A stretch of DNA of 64,000 nt from BNXB01 sp031548005 (GCA_031548005.1 JAVBRK010000003.1:1-64000), one strand, 5' to 3'; positions 42,198 to 51,700 are shown, counted from the stretch's first letter. The notes: generated by a model from the sequence alone, not told the origin. Numbers and translations: made by a program.

Positions 42198-43547
42198 TCA
42201 GATATCGTATTTGTTTAACCTCCTGTAAAGCGCTGCCCGGGTTAATCCCAGCTCTTTGGCTGTCCGGGAAATATTCCCATTATGTTTTTCGATGACCTGC
42301 TCGATGGTGCTTCGTTCCAGATCCTCCAGATTATGCGTTGGAAGGGGGATTTCCGTTTGATTTTTTTCAATAGGAGAAAAAACAATATCATCCGCTTTTA
42401 AAGCATCGTTATCGGTCATGATAACAGCTCTTTCTATGGCATATTGTAGTTCCCTGACATTGCCCGGATAGGTATGGTCCATCAGCTTTTTCCGGGCCGC
42501 TTCTGATAAATGAATACTCCCTTTCAGATATTTTTTTTCGTACACCCGCAGAAAATGTTCGGCAATAAGGATAATGTCGTTCCCGCGCTGACGTAAGGGA
42601 GGAACGGTTATTTCTACAGTATTTATTCTGTATATCAGGTCTTTACGGAATTGTTGTTCGTTGGCTAACTCAGAAAAAGAGACATTCGTGGCCGATAAAA
42701 GCCGGATATCTACCGGAATCGGAGTGTTGGTTCCGAGTCTCGTTACCTGCCGGTTTTGTAATACGGTTAATAACTTGGATTGTTGTTGCAGGGAAATATT
42801 TCCGATCTCATCTAAGAAGAGGGTGCCTCCCGACGCCGCTTCGATAAGTCCTACCCGGTCTTCCCGCGCGTCGGTAAATGCTCCTTTCTTGTGCCCGAAA
42901 AGCTCGCTCTCGAACAATGTATCGGTCAATGCACCTACATCGACCTTGACAAAAGGCTTATTTTTCCTTTGCGACAGGTGGTATATCGATTGGGCGATCA
43001 GATCTTTTCCGGTTCCGTTTTCACCCAAAATGAGGATATTGGCATCGGTAGGAGCCACTTTCTCGATTTTCCGGAATAGATCCTGCATGATCTCCGATTC
43101 TCCGATGATCATTGGTCCGGATGGATTTTCGGTTGGTTTCGTTCTTTTTTGCGATGGCCCCTGTTTCTCCAGAACCTCCGAGATAGTCTCAAGCAGAGAT
43201 TCATTATGCCAGGGTTTGACCATAAAATCGGTTGCACCTTCTTTGAGGCACTTAACTGCCAGGTCAATATCGGCATAAGCCGTAATCATGATGATGGCAA
43301 TTTTCTGATTCCATTCACGTACCTGCCTCAACCAGTATAATCCTTCATTGCCCGTGTTTATGGCGCTGTTGAAATTCATGTCCAGCATCAGGATGTCGAA
43401 AGAATTCTCAGAGAGGATCCGTCTTAAGTTTTCAGGCTTGGACTCGGTCAGGATATTGTTCACGTGAGACTTCAGCAGAAAGCGAACAGCAGTCAGAATA
43501 TCTTTATCATCATCAACAACAAGGATGTTGGCTTGTTTCAAATTCAT
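42198..43547 (-). CDS. Sigma-54-dependent response regulator (NtrC family)
   Basis: 449 residues in the classic three-part layout: receiver domain (1-125) with acidic pocket 'VVDDDKD', phospho-acceptor Asp56 in 'LMLDMNF' and 'ITAYAD'; AAA+ domain (about 150-385) with Walker A 'GENGTGKD', the sigma-54 loop 'GAFTDA' and 'GGTLFLDEIG'; and a Fis-type helix-turn-helix at the C-terminus ('GNISRTAKELGLTRAALYRR'). It would turn on RpoN-dependent promoters. The TonB receptor gene downstream is a possible target, but no clear -24/-12 site was found. Confidence 0.94.
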   Translation of the reverse strand: MNLKQANILVVDDDKDILTAVRFLLKSHVNNILTESKPENLRRILSENSFDILMLDMNFNSAINTGNEGLYWLRQVREWNQKIAIIMITAYADIDLAVKCLKEGATDFMVKPWHNESLLETISEVLEKQGPSQKRTKPTENPSGPMIIGESEIMQDLFRKIEKVAPTDANILILGENGTGKDLIAQSIYHLSQRKNKPFVKVDVGALTDTLFESELFGHKKGAFTDAREDRVGLIEAASGGTLFLDEIGNISLQQQSKLLTVLQNRQVTRLGTNTPIPVDIRLLSATNVSFSELANEQQFRKDLIYRINTVEITVPPLRQRGNDIILIAEHFLRVYEKKYLKGSIHLSEAARKKLMDHTYPGNVRELQYAIERAVIMTDNDALKADDIVFSPIEKNQTEIPLPTHNLEDLERSTIEQVIEKHNGNISRTAKELGLTRAALYRRLNKYDI

Positions 43548-43570
43548 GGATTATCTTTTCAAAAGTTAGA

Positions 43571-43578
43571 CAAAAGTA
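43571..43578 (-). promoter_or_regulatory. -7 box of the two-component/TonB-receptor operon
   Basis: TACTTTTG on the minus strand, 23 bases before the response-regulator ATG. It is divergent from the ileS promoter 22 bases away. Confidence 0.5.
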
Positions 43579-43600
43579 AGGAATAAAATGAGAATTTTAT

Positions 43601-43608
43601 TACCTTTG
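43601..43608 (+). promoter_or_regulatory. -7 box of the ileS promoter
   Basis: TACCTTTG fits TAnnTTTG, 52 bases before the ileS start. No T-box or other leader structure was evident. Confidence 0.5.
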
Positions 43609-43660
43609 TGCCTGTTTTTTTTGAAACACAATCATTTATTAAATAGATTTTTAGTATCAT

Positions 43661-46600
43661 ATGAGCAAAAAGTTCACCGAGTACAACCAGCTTAACCTAT
43701 CGGATATAAACAAAGAAGTGTTGAAGCAATGGGACGAAAACGATATTTTCAGAAAAAGCCTGGAAATCAGGGAAGGATCGCCCTCTTTCGTTTTTTATGA
43801 AGGACCGCCTTCTGCAAACGGAATGCCGGGTATTCACCACGTCATCGCCCGTTCCATTACAGATATCTACTGCCGTTATAAAACGATGAAAGGTTTTCTG
43901 GTGAATCGTAAGGCCGGTTGGGATACCCACGGTCTTCCGGTGGAGCTCAGTGTCGAAAAATCCTTAGGCATAACCAAAGAAGATATCGGTAAAAAGATAT
44001 CGGTCGAAAGATACAATGCCGCCTGCCGGGAAGATGTTATGAAATACACCCGTGAATGGGAAGACCTGACCCGCAGAATGGGGTACTGGGTAGACATGAA
44101 CGATCCCTATATTACCTACGATAACCGTTACATTGAAACGCTCTGGTGGTTGCTCAAAGAACTGTACAAAAAGAAACTGCTTTATAAAGGATATACGATT
44201 CAACCGTATTCCCCGGCTGCAGGAACAGGGTTGAGTACGCACGAACTGAATCAACCCGGGTGTTACCGCGATGTAAAGGATACCACCTGCACCGCTCAGT
44301 TTAGAATATTGAATCCGAAACCGGAGATGGAAAAGTTCGGGGAGGCGTTTTTCCTGGCCTGGACTACTACTCCGTGGACTTTGCCTTCGAATACGGCTCT
44401 GTGTGTGGGGCCTGGTATCGATTATGTTGCCGTGCAGTCGTTCAATCCTTATACGGGCAAACCGATTACAGCCGTGATAGCCAAGGATCTGGTGTTCTCC
44501 CACTTCAATGAAAAAGCGGTGGAACTGAACCTGGACGATTATAAACCCGGAGACAAGCTGATCCCGTTCAAAATCGTGGCTTCCTGGAAAGGGGCCGAAC
44601 TGGCCGGGATGGAATACGAGCAACTGATCCCCTGGGTCAACCCCGGTAAAGGTGCATTCCGGGTGATAACCGGAGACTTCGTGACTACGGAAGACGGTAC
44701 CGGTATCGTTCATATTGCTCCGACTTTCGGCGCAGATGATGATCGTGTTGCTAAAGCAAACAATGTTCCGCCGTTGATGATGATCGATAAAGATGTAGTG
44801 CGTCGCCCGATGGTCGATCTGACCGGAAAATTCTTTGCTCTGGAAGATCTTGATCCGGATTTCCTGAAATCGCGGATGAACGTGCCTTTATACAGCGAGT
44901 TCGCCGGAAGGTATGTCAAAAATTCATACGACAATCAATTGACCGAAAACGATCCGACATTGGATGTCGATCTTTGTGTGATGCTGAAACAGCAAAACCG
45001 GGCATTCAAGATTGAAAAATATACCCACAGTTACCCTCATTGCTGGAGAACAGATAAACCGGTGCTTTATTATCCGCTCGATAGCTGGTTTAGCCGTACA
45101 ACCGCCTGTCGTGAGCGCATGATGGAATTGAACGATACGATCACCTGGAAGCCTCAATCGACCGGTACAGGTCGTTTCGGTAAGTGGCTGGAGAATCTGC
45201 AGGATTGGAATCTGAGCCGCAGTCGCTACTGGGGCACGCCTCTGCCTATCTGGCGTACGGAAGACGGCCAGGAGGAAAAGTGTATCGGTTCGGTCGAAGA
45301 GTTAATGAAGGAAATTGATAAGTCGGTCAAAATGGGAATTATGGATAAGAATCCGTTTCCTGATTTCAAACCGGGAGAGTTTTCCGCCGCCAATTATGCT
45401 GTGGAGAATATCGATCTTCACCGCCCGTTTGTAGACCAGATTGTTTTGGTTTCCGACAGTGGAAAGCCGATGAAGCGGGAGTCCGACCTGATCGATGTTT
45501 GGTTCGACTCCGGGGCCATGCCTTATGCCCAAATTCACTACCCTTTCGAAAATAAAGAAGTTTTTGACGGAAGAACTGTCTATCCTGCCGATTTCATTGC
45601 CGAAGGAGTCGATCAGACACGGGGTTGGTTCTTTACGCTCCATGCCATCGCTACAATGATATTCGACAGCGTTTCGTTCAAGGCGGTCGTTTCCAACGGA
45701 CTGGTACTGGATAAAAATGGAAATAAAATGTCGAAACGGCTCGGTAATGCTGTCGATCCGTTCGAAACAATCGAAAAATACGGATCTGATCCTTTACGCT
45801 GGTATATGATTACCAACGCTTCGCCCTGGGATAACCTGAAGTTTGATATCGAGGGGGTCGAAGAAGCCCGTCGGAAATTTTTCGGAACATTGTATAACAC
45901 ATATTCTTTTTTTGCGTTGTATGCCAATGTCGACGGTTTTGAATTTAAGGAGAAGGAAATCCCTTATAATGAGCGTCCTGAAATCGACCGTTGGATACTT
46001 TCTCTGCTGAACTCATTGGTAAAAGAAGTGGATGAGTTTTACGAAACTTACGAACCCACACGTGCCGGCCGCGCCATCAACGATTTTGTAAACGACCACC
46101 TGAGTAACTGGTATGTCCGTCTTAACCGGAAACGGTTCTGGGGTGGAAAAATGGATGAGGATAAGCTCTCAGCTTATCAGACGCTTTATACCTGTCTGGA
46201 AACGATTGCCCTGCTGATGGCTCCGATAGCGCCGTTTTATGCCGATAAACTGTATATCGACCTGGTTCGTGTGACTGGCAGGGATGCGGTAGCCTCTGTT
46301 CATCTGGTCGATTTTCCAAAAGTCAATGGCCTGCTGATCGATAACGATCTGGAAGAGCGGATGAAAATCGCTCAGGATATTTCATCCATGGTATTGGCTT
46401 TGCGTCGGAAAGTAAATATTAAGGTGCGTCAACCACTCTCGTCCATGATGATCCCGGTCATGGACGCATATCAGAAAGAAGCCATCGAGGCGATACAGCA
46501 CTTGATTCTGAATGAAGTGAATGTCAAGGAGATTAAATATATCGACGATTCGACCGGAATCCTGGTGAAGAAAATCAAACCTGATTTTAAAAAACTGGGT

Positions 46601-47083
46601 CCCCGCTATGGAAAAATTATGAAAGACCTGGCTGCTGCTGTTGTCGGTTTGCCCCAGGAGTCGATTTCCCGGCTGGAGAAAGAAGGAAAAATAAATATTC
46701 CTGTCGCCGGACAAGAGGCTGAGCTATTACTCGATGATGTGGAAATTATATCGGAAGATATTCCCGGATGGTTGGTTGCGAATGAAGGAAAACTGACAGT
46801 AGCTCTGGATATTACGGTTACTGATGCCTTACATCGGGAAGGTTTGGCACGGGAATTGGTTAATCGTATTCAGAATATCCGTAAAGCAAATGGTTTTGAG
46901 ATTGTAGATAAAATAAACGTTGTAGTTCAGTCGGATGAGCGTATTTCCGCTGCAGTAGCCGAATTTAAAAACTATATCTCAAACCAAGTGCTTGCCAATG
47001 ATGTTATATTAGGTAATTTAATAGAAGGTACAGAGTTGGATTTTGATGAATTCAAATTATTGGTCAAGATCGAAAAAGTATAA
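43661..47083 (+). CDS. ileS: Isoleucyl-tRNA synthetase
   Basis: 1140 residues, the size of the long, eukaryote-like (IleS type 2) enzymes. The HIGH motif appears as 'PPSANGMPGIHH' (about 48-59), the KMSKS motif as 'NGNKMSKRLGNA'. Between them lies the CP1 editing domain ('AWTTTPWTLPSNTAL', 'GTGIVHIAPTFGADD'). The anticodon-binding domain follows ('DRWILSLLNSLVKEVD'). The C-terminus lacks the zinc-binding cysteines of the E. coli type, as expected for this class. Type 2 enzymes are naturally less sensitive to mupirocin. The gene stands alone behind its own promoter. Confidence 0.97.
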   Translation: MSKKFTEYNQLNLSDINKEVLKQWDENDIFRKSLEIREGSPSFVFYEGPPSANGMPGIHHVIARSITDIYCRYKTMKGFLVNRKAGWDTHGLPVELSVEKSLGITKEDIGKKISVERYNAACREDVMKYTREWEDLTRRMGYWVDMNDPYITYDNRYIETLWWLLKELYKKKLLYKGYTIQPYSPAAGTGLSTHELNQPGCYRDVKDTTCTAQFRILNPKPEMEKFGEAFFLAWTTTPWTLPSNTALCVGPGIDYVAVQSFNPYTGKPITAVIAKDLVFSHFNEKAVELNLDDYKPGDKLIPFKIVASWKGAELAGMEYEQLIPWVNPGKGAFRVITGDFVTTEDGTGIVHIAPTFGADDDRVAKANNVPPLMMIDKDVVRRPMVDLTGKFFALEDLDPDFLKSRMNVPLYSEFAGRYVKNSYDNQLTENDPTLDVDLCVMLKQQNRAFKIEKYTHSYPHCWRTDKPVLYYPLDSWFSRTTACRERMMELNDTITWKPQSTGTGRFGKWLENLQDWNLSRSRYWGTPLPIWRTEDGQEEKCIGSVEELMKEIDKSVKMGIMDKNPFPDFKPGEFSAANYAVENIDLHRPFVDQIVLVSDSGKPMKRESDLIDVWFDSGAMPYAQIHYPFENKEVFDGRTVYPADFIAEGVDQTRGWFFTLHAIATMIFDSVSFKAVVSNGLVLDKNGNKMSKRLGNAVDPFETIEKYGSDPLRWYMITNASPWDNLKFDIEGVEEARRKFFGTLYNTYSFFALYANVDGFEFKEKEIPYNERPEIDRWILSLLNSLVKEVDEFYETYEPTRAGRAINDFVNDHLSNWYVRLNRKRFWGGKMDEDKLSAYQTLYTCLETIALLMAPIAPFYADKLYIDLVRVTGRDAVASVHLVDFPKVNGLLIDNDLEERMKIAQDISSMVLALRRKVNIKVRQPLSSMMIPVMDAYQKEAIEAIQHLILNEVNVKEIKYIDDSTGILVKKIKPDFKKLGPRYGKIMKDLAAAVVGLPQESISRLEKEGKINIPVAGQEAELLLDDVEIISEDIPGWLVANEGKLTVALDITVTDALHREGLARELVNRIQNIRKANGFEIVDKINVVVQSDERISAAVAEFKNYISNQVLANDVILGNLIEGTELDFDEFKLLVKIEKV

Positions 47084-47088
47084 TAATG

Positions 47089-47119
47089 TTTGTAGATTAG
47101 AATAAAAATACTACTTTTG
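47089..47119 (+). promoter_or_regulatory. Promoter of the DksA-like/lspA/DUF4296 operon
   Basis: TTTG (47089-47092), 19 bases, TACTTTTG (47112-47119): a near-ideal Bacteroidota promoter, 46 bases before the first start codon. Confidence 0.75.
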
Positions 47120-47152
47120 AATAGTTATTCAGTTCTAATGAATAAAAATTAT

Positions 47153-47159
47153 AAGGAGG
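47153..47159 (+). promoter_or_regulatory. Strong Shine-Dalgarno of the DksA-like gene
   Basis: AAGGAGG six bases before ATG 47166. Such a perfect anti-16S match is rare in Bacteroidota, where most starts have none, and implies high translation. Confidence 0.75.
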
Positions 47160-47165
47160 AATACC

Positions 47166-47543
47166 ATGAGCGAAAAGACGAAATATTCAGATGCCGAATT
47201 GGAAGAATTCCGGGCGATTATAATGGAGAAGTTAGATTCTGCAAGACGGGATTATGATTTGTTGAAGGCTACAATCATGAACTCCGATGGAAATGATGTA
47301 ACCGATACATCTCCTACTTTCAAAGTTTTGGAAGAAGGTGCTGCTACGCTATCGAAAGAAGAAGCGGGTCGTTTGGCTCAACGGCAGATGAAGTTTATTC
47401 AAAGCCTGCAAGCGGCTTTGGTACGCATCGAAAATAAAACTTACGGAGTTTGCCGTGAGACCGGCAAACTGATCCCGAAAGAAAGACTGCGGGCCGTACC
47501 ACATGCAACTTTAAGTATTGAAGCTAAAATGGGCCAGAAGTAA
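47166..47543 (+). CDS. TraR/DksA-family RNA-polymerase-binding protein without the zinc finger cysteines
   Basis: 125 residues. The N-terminal part forms a helical hairpin with an acidic tip ('DGNDVTDTSPTF', 41-52), as in DksA, whose tip reaches into the polymerase secondary channel. The C-terminal region 'TYGVCRETGKLIPKERLRA' is the finger, but only one of the four cysteines (Cys96) remains. Bacteroidota homologues commonly lack these. It probably modulates transcription initiation, perhaps with ppGpp. It is the first gene of an operon with lspA (stop and start adjacent). Confidence 0.9.
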   Translation: MSEKTKYSDAELEEFRAIIMEKLDSARRDYDLLKATIMNSDGNDVTDTSPTFKVLEEGAATLSKEEAGRLAQRQMKFIQSLQAALVRIENKTYGVCRETGKLIPKERLRAVPHATLSIEAKMGQK

Positions 47544-48170
47544 ATGAGGGTTTCCAAGAGTTTTCTGACTATTGTTGTTGTGTTATTGGTATTGACGGTC
47601 GATCAGTTTTTGAAAATCTGGATTAAGACCCACCTGGCGCTATACGATGAGATCCGTATTGCCGGATGGTTTATCATCCGATTTGTGGAAAATCCCGGTA
47701 TGGCGATGGGGATCGAGGTCATGGGAAAATTCTTCTTGTCCCTGTTCCGGATCATGGCTTCATTTGCAATTATTTATTACTTATATCTCCTGATAAAAAG
47801 AAATTTTAATCTTGGGTACATCCTCTGTATTGCTTTGATTTTTGCCGGAGCTGTCGGAAATATTATTGATTGTATTTTTTATGGGGTTATGTTCAGCGAA
47901 AGTACTCCCTCGCAGGTTGCTGTGATGTTCCCTCCAGGAGGAGGGTACGAGACCTGGCTGCATGGAAAGGTGGTGGATATGTTTTATTTTCCACTTTTTG
48001 AAACTCACTGGCCCTCCTGGATGCCGGGAGTGGGAGGGGAACCTTTCGTTTTCTTCAGCTATATTTTCAATGTTGCAGATGCTTCTATTAGTGTAGGCAT
48101 TGCTATTTTATTTTTGTTTTATAGAAAAACTTTTTCTCAAAGCTTTGAAAAAAAGACAATTGAGCCTTGA
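47544..48170 (+). CDS. lspA: Lipoprotein signal peptidase (signal peptidase II)
   Basis: 208 residues, longer than the E. coli enzyme (about 165), with four membrane helices and an insertion before the last one ('PPGGGYETWLHGKVVDMFYF', about 131-150, and following). The two catalytic aspartates are in 'AGAVGNIIDCIFYG' and 'FNVADASISVG'. 'VENPGMAMG' corresponds to the conserved N-x-G-A-A-F region. It cleaves the signal of prolipoproteins, many of which are encoded in this window. Its 3' end overlaps the following lipoprotein gene. Confidence 0.95.
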   Translation: MRVSKSFLTIVVVLLVLTVDQFLKIWIKTHLALYDEIRIAGWFIIRFVENPGMAMGIEVMGKFFLSLFRIMASFAIIYYLYLLIKRNFNLGYILCIALIFAGAVGNIIDCIFYGVMFSESTPSQVAVMFPPGGGYETWLHGKVVDMFYFPLFETHWPSWMPGVGGEPFVFFSYIFNVADASISVGIAILFLFYRKTFSQSFEKKTIEP

Positions 48171-48897
48171 TCGTTTTGTAGCCGGCTTGCTTTTACTGTT
48201 CTTATTGCCCGCATGCTCCGACCGACCTTCCTGGGTGTTGACAGACGCTAAGATGGCCGATGTTCTCTACGATCTGAATCTGGCAGAAGCAGAGATTGAA
48301 AATAATTACCTCATTTTTCAAAATGATTCGGGAAACAGAAAGGAATTACTGAATTCCGTATTTCGGAAACATAAAATAACCGAACAGCAATTCGATACTT
48401 CCTTGGTTTGGTATAACGCCCATTTAGATCAGTTTCTCAAGATCACAGACCAGGTCTCCAAACGTTATTCCGATCTATCAGAAAAACTACAAAAGCAATT
48501 GGATGAAGAAACCAGGCTGGCAACAGAACAGGGCCGTGTGAATATCTGGAGAGGGCCGTGTTCTTATGTTCTACTACCGGCATCCAGATTACAAAATACC
48601 ATTTCTTTCGAGTTGGACTCCATTTCCTGGGAGAGGGGGGATCGTCTGGAACTATCGTTTGAAGTTCTGGGTTGCCGTCCGAACACGAAGTCCGAAGTCT
48701 TGTTCTATACTGCTTGTGCGGATACGACGATTCTTACCCGGTCGTATATTGAAAAAAACGGTCTGTTTCATTTGAATAGTATGCCACAGGGCATGAAAGA
48801 TGTAAAGCGGATTTACGGCTCGATTCACCTCCCGGAATCTGTTCTGGAAGCTGAAATTGTAGTTTACAACTTTGCAATTTTTCAACGTAAAGAATAG
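48145..48897 (+). CDS. DUF4296 lipoprotein
   Basis: 250 residues from a TTG start at 48145, chosen because it places a compact lipoprotein signal ('LKKRQLSLDRFVAGLLLLF' then LLPAC) at the N-terminus; it overlaps the lspA 3' end by 26 bases. 'KMADVLYDLNLAEAEIENN' (about 37-55) is typical of the DUF4296 domain. The C-terminal half is a beta-rich region of unknown role. It is probably exported and lipidated by its neighbour LspA. No function is known for the family. Confidence 0.8.
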   Translation: MKKRQLSLDRFVAGLLLLFLLPACSDRPSWVLTDAKMADVLYDLNLAEAEIENNYLIFQNDSGNRKELLNSVFRKHKITEQQFDTSLVWYNAHLDQFLKITDQVSKRYSDLSEKLQKQLDEETRLATEQGRVNIWRGPCSYVLLPASRLQNTISFELDSISWERGDRLELSFEVLGCRPNTKSEVLFYTACADTTILTRSYIEKNGLFHLNSMPQGMKDVKRIYGSIHLPESVLEAEIVVYNFAIFQRKE

Positions 48898-48971
48898 AAT
48901 TTAGAACGAATCGATAGAAATATGGTTTGGGCTATAGTTATTACTGAATGGGAGGGGCAGTAGGATAAAAT

Positions 48972-49010
48972 AAAAATCCCGGAAGAGAAAATTCTTCCAG
49001 GATTTTTTTA
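48972..49010. terminator. Bidirectional rho-independent terminator between DUF4296 and rplS genes
   Basis: AATCCcGGAAGA (48975-48986) pairs with TCTTCCaGGATT (48993-49004), one internal mismatch, six-base loop. It is followed by seven T on the plus strand (49003-49009) and, on the minus strand, by a T-rich run (complement of 48966-48976). It can stop both convergent units. Confidence 0.85.
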
Positions 49011-49032
49011 TTTGAGGCTTTAATTGGGATAA

Positions 49033-49380
49033 TTAAACTCGTTTTTCTTTGATACGTGCTTTTTTACCGGTCAGTTTACGCAAATAGTACAACTTAGCAC
49101 GGCGTACTTTTCCGACTTTGTTAACAGCAATACTGTCGATAAAAGGAGAATCAAGCGGAAAGATCCGTTCAACACCAATGCTTTCAGACATTTTACGAAC
49201 AGTAAATCGTTTCTTATCGCCGTGTCCGGCAATTTTGATCACTACACCACGATACTGCTGAATACGTTCCTTATTGCCTTCTTTGATTCGGTAGGCTACT
49301 GTTACAGTATCTCCACTTTTGAATGCAGGATGTTCCTTCTTTGTTGAGAACGCTTCTTCTGCAATTTTAATTAAATCCAT
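49033..49380 (-). CDS. rplS: 50S ribosomal protein L19
   Basis: 115 residues, standard L19. 'FKSGDTVTVAYRIKEGNKER', 'QYRGVVIKIAGHG', 'TVRKMSESIGVERIFPLDSP' and 'RRAKLYYLRKLTGKKARIKE' are all typical. It lies at the 30S-50S interface. It has its own promoter and terminator, so it is a single-gene unit, unlike the rpsP-rimM-trmD-rplS operon of many bacteria. Confidence 0.98.
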   Translation of the reverse strand: MDLIKIAEEAFSTKKEHPAFKSGDTVTVAYRIKEGNKERIQQYRGVVIKIAGHGDKKRFTVRKMSESIGVERIFPLDSPFIDSIAVNKVGKVRRAKLYYLRKLTGKKARIKEKRV

Positions 49381-49468
49381 TGTTTATTAAGCTTTTAATT
49401 GTATTATTCGAAATCGCAATATACACGAGCAACTCACTTTTCCCGTCAGAGATTGCGTAAAGCGGATG

Positions 49469-49499
49469 CAAAGTTACAAATAAATTTTAATTATCCAAA
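49469..49499 (-). promoter_or_regulatory. Promoter of rplS
   Basis: On the minus strand TTTG (49496-49499), 19 bases, TAACTTTG (49469-49476). The -33 element directly abuts the pnp stop codon. The leader is about 85 bases long, enough for autoregulatory structure, though none was obvious. Confidence 0.75.
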
Positions 49500-51659
49500 T
49501 CACGCTCTTTCCGGCCTTTCCGGTCTGCTTTGTCCTTCCGGTCTTTCCGGACGGGGCAACAATATTTTACGCGAGAGTTTGAATTTTCCTGTTTTAGGAT
49601 CGATGTCAACCAATTTGACCTCAATCATATCCCCCTCTTTAATTCCACCTTCTTCCACGGTTTCAAGCCGCTTCCAATCGATTTCGGAAATATGCAGCAG
49701 GCCGTCTTTACCGGGCAGGAACTCTACAAAGCATCCGTAGGGCATGATAGACCGTACTTTACCTTCGTATACTTCACCTACCTCAGGAACAGTAACAATA
49801 CCTTTGATCTTCGCTAATGCAGCGTCGATAGATGCTTTATTTCCGGCAGAAACTTCTACCCGTCCGTAACCGTCGATTTCTTCGATGGTAATGGTTGCGC
49901 CGGTTTCTTCCTGCATTCCCTGGATGATCTTTCCACCCGGGCCGATGACAGCGCCGATGAATTCTTTAGGAATAATCACCACTTCGATACGTGGTACATG
50001 CGGTTTGAGGTCGACACGAGGCTCAGCGATGGTTTCAAGCATTTTACCCAAAATGTGCATCCGGCCCTCTTTAGCCTGGTTCAATGCTTTTTCAAGAATT
50101 TCGTATGATAACCCGTCGACTTTGATATCCATTTGAGTCGCTGTGATTCCGTCTTTTGTTCCGGTTACTTTGAAGTCCATATCTCCAAGGTGATCTTCAT
50201 CTCCAAGGATATCGGAAAGAACCGCATAGTTTTTTCCTTTGTTTTCCGAAATCAATCCCATGGCAATACCCGATACCGGTTTCTTCATCGTAACACCAGC
50301 ATCCATCAGGGCCAGCGTACCGGCACAGACTGTCGCCATAGAAGAAGAACCATTTGATTCGAGAATTTCTGAAACGATGCGGATTACATAAGGATAGTTG
50401 TCCGGGATCATATTCTTTAAAGCGCGGTGCGCCAGATTCCCGTGTCCGACTTCGCGGCGTCCGACACCACGTTGCGGTCTGGCTTCCCCTGTAGAAAACG
50501 GTGGGAAGTTATAGTGCAGCATAAAGCGTTCTTTACCCTGACATAATACGTCATCGACAATTTTTTCATCGAGTTTGGTACCCAATGTAACGGTCGACAG
50601 GGATTGAGTTTCTCCACGGGTAAAAATAGAAGACCCGTGCGGACCAGGCAGACAGTCTACTTCCGACCAGATCGGGCGGATTTCTGTAGTTTTACGTCCA
50701 TCTAACCGCATTCCTTCGTCAAGGATGCAACGGCGCATGGCTTCTTTTTCCACATCGTGGTAGTAACGGCCTATAAGCGCCGCTTTTTCTGCTAATTCTT
50801 CTTCTGTTAGTTTCGATTTATATTCTTCGACAAGCGCTGCAAAAGCATCGCTGCGCTCATGTTTGGAAGCTCCGGATTTAGCGATGGCATACGCCTTGGC
50901 GTATAATTTCTCATGAATGTCTTTACGAAGATCTTCATCGTTTACTTCATGACAATACTCACGTTTTACGGTTTTACCGACAGCTTCTGAAAGTTCCAGT
51001 TGTACCTGGCATTGCTTTTTAATTGCTTCGTGAGCTATTTTGATCGCTTCGAGCATTTCGGCTTCCGATACTTCTTCCATCTCGCCTTCCACCATCATAA
51101 TATTATCGATGGTAGCTCCTACCATAATGTCCATATCGGCTTTCTCAAGCTGATCGAGAGTCGGATTGATGACAAATTCTCCGTTTACACGTGCTACACG
51201 TGCTTCGGAGATGGGTCCGTTAAAAGGGATATCCGAAACAGCCAAAGCAGCCGATGCTGCTAATCCTGCCAGTGCATCCGGCATATCTTGTCCGTCGGAA
51301 GAAAAAAGTATAATGTTCACAAAAACTTCAGCGTGATAGTTGTCAGGGAAAAGAGGACGTAATGCGCGGTCGACCAAGCGGCAGGTGAGTATCTCATAAT
51401 CCGAAGCCCGTCCTTCGCGTTTCATAAATCCGCCTGGAAAACGTCCGAAAGCAGAAAACTTTTCTTTGTATTCAACTTGTAAAGGCATGAAGTCCACGCC
51501 TGGATTGGCATCTTTTGCAGCACAAACAGTGGCCAGCAATACAGTGTTATTCATTCGTACCACCACAGAGCCATCAGCTTGTTTTGCTAATTTGCCGGTT
51601 TCGAGGGTAATGGTCCTCCCATCACCCAAATCAATCGTCTTGATAATAGGATTAATCAT
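49500..51659 (-). CDS. pnp: Polyribonucleotide nucleotidyltransferase (PNPase)
   Basis: 719 residues. Two RNase PH-like domains: the first with 'FMPLQVEYKEKFSAFGRFPG', the second with 'FTRGETQSLSTVTLGTK' and 'DILGDEDHLGDMDFKVTGT' (catalytic acids). A KH domain ('FIGAVIGPGGKIIQGMQEET') and an S1 domain ('GEVYEGKVRSIMPYGCFVEF') follow. It degrades RNA from the 3' end by phosphorolysis. The C-terminal tail is short and rich in Pro, Glu and Arg. The promoter is at 51701-51708. Confidence 0.97.
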   Translation of the reverse strand: MINPIIKTIDLGDGRTITLETGKLAKQADGSVVVRMNNTVLLATVCAAKDANPGVDFMPLQVEYKEKFSAFGRFPGGFMKREGRASDYEILTCRLVDRALRPLFPDNYHAEVFVNIILFSSDGQDMPDALAGLAASAALAVSDIPFNGPISEARVARVNGEFVINPTLDQLEKADMDIMVGATIDNIMMVEGEMEEVSEAEMLEAIKIAHEAIKKQCQVQLELSEAVGKTVKREYCHEVNDEDLRKDIHEKLYAKAYAIAKSGASKHERSDAFAALVEEYKSKLTEEELAEKAALIGRYYHDVEKEAMRRCILDEGMRLDGRKTTEIRPIWSEVDCLPGPHGSSIFTRGETQSLSTVTLGTKLDEKIVDDVLCQGKERFMLHYNFPPFSTGEARPQRGVGRREVGHGNLAHRALKNMIPDNYPYVIRIVSEILESNGSSSMATVCAGTLALMDAGVTMKKPVSGIAMGLISENKGKNYAVLSDILGDEDHLGDMDFKVTGTKDGITATQMDIKVDGLSYEILEKALNQAKEGRMHILGKMLETIAEPRVDLKPHVPRIEVVIIPKEFIGAVIGPGGKIIQGMQEETGATITIEEIDGYGRVEVSAGNKASIDAALAKIKGIVTVPEVGEVYEGKVRSIMPYGCFVEFLPGKDGLLHISEIDWKRLETVEEGGIKEGDMIEVKLVDIDPKTGKFKLSRKILLPRPERPEGQSRPERPERA

Positions 51660-51700
51660 AAATAATCGTTCTAAAATATATTCTTCTCTTTAAATTCGTA

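Noticed and set aside
43964..44713. Long antisense reading frame (249 codons) inside ileS
   Set aside because: It lies wholly opposite well-conserved IleS coding sequence and has no protein-like features; it mirrors the codon bias of the real gene.
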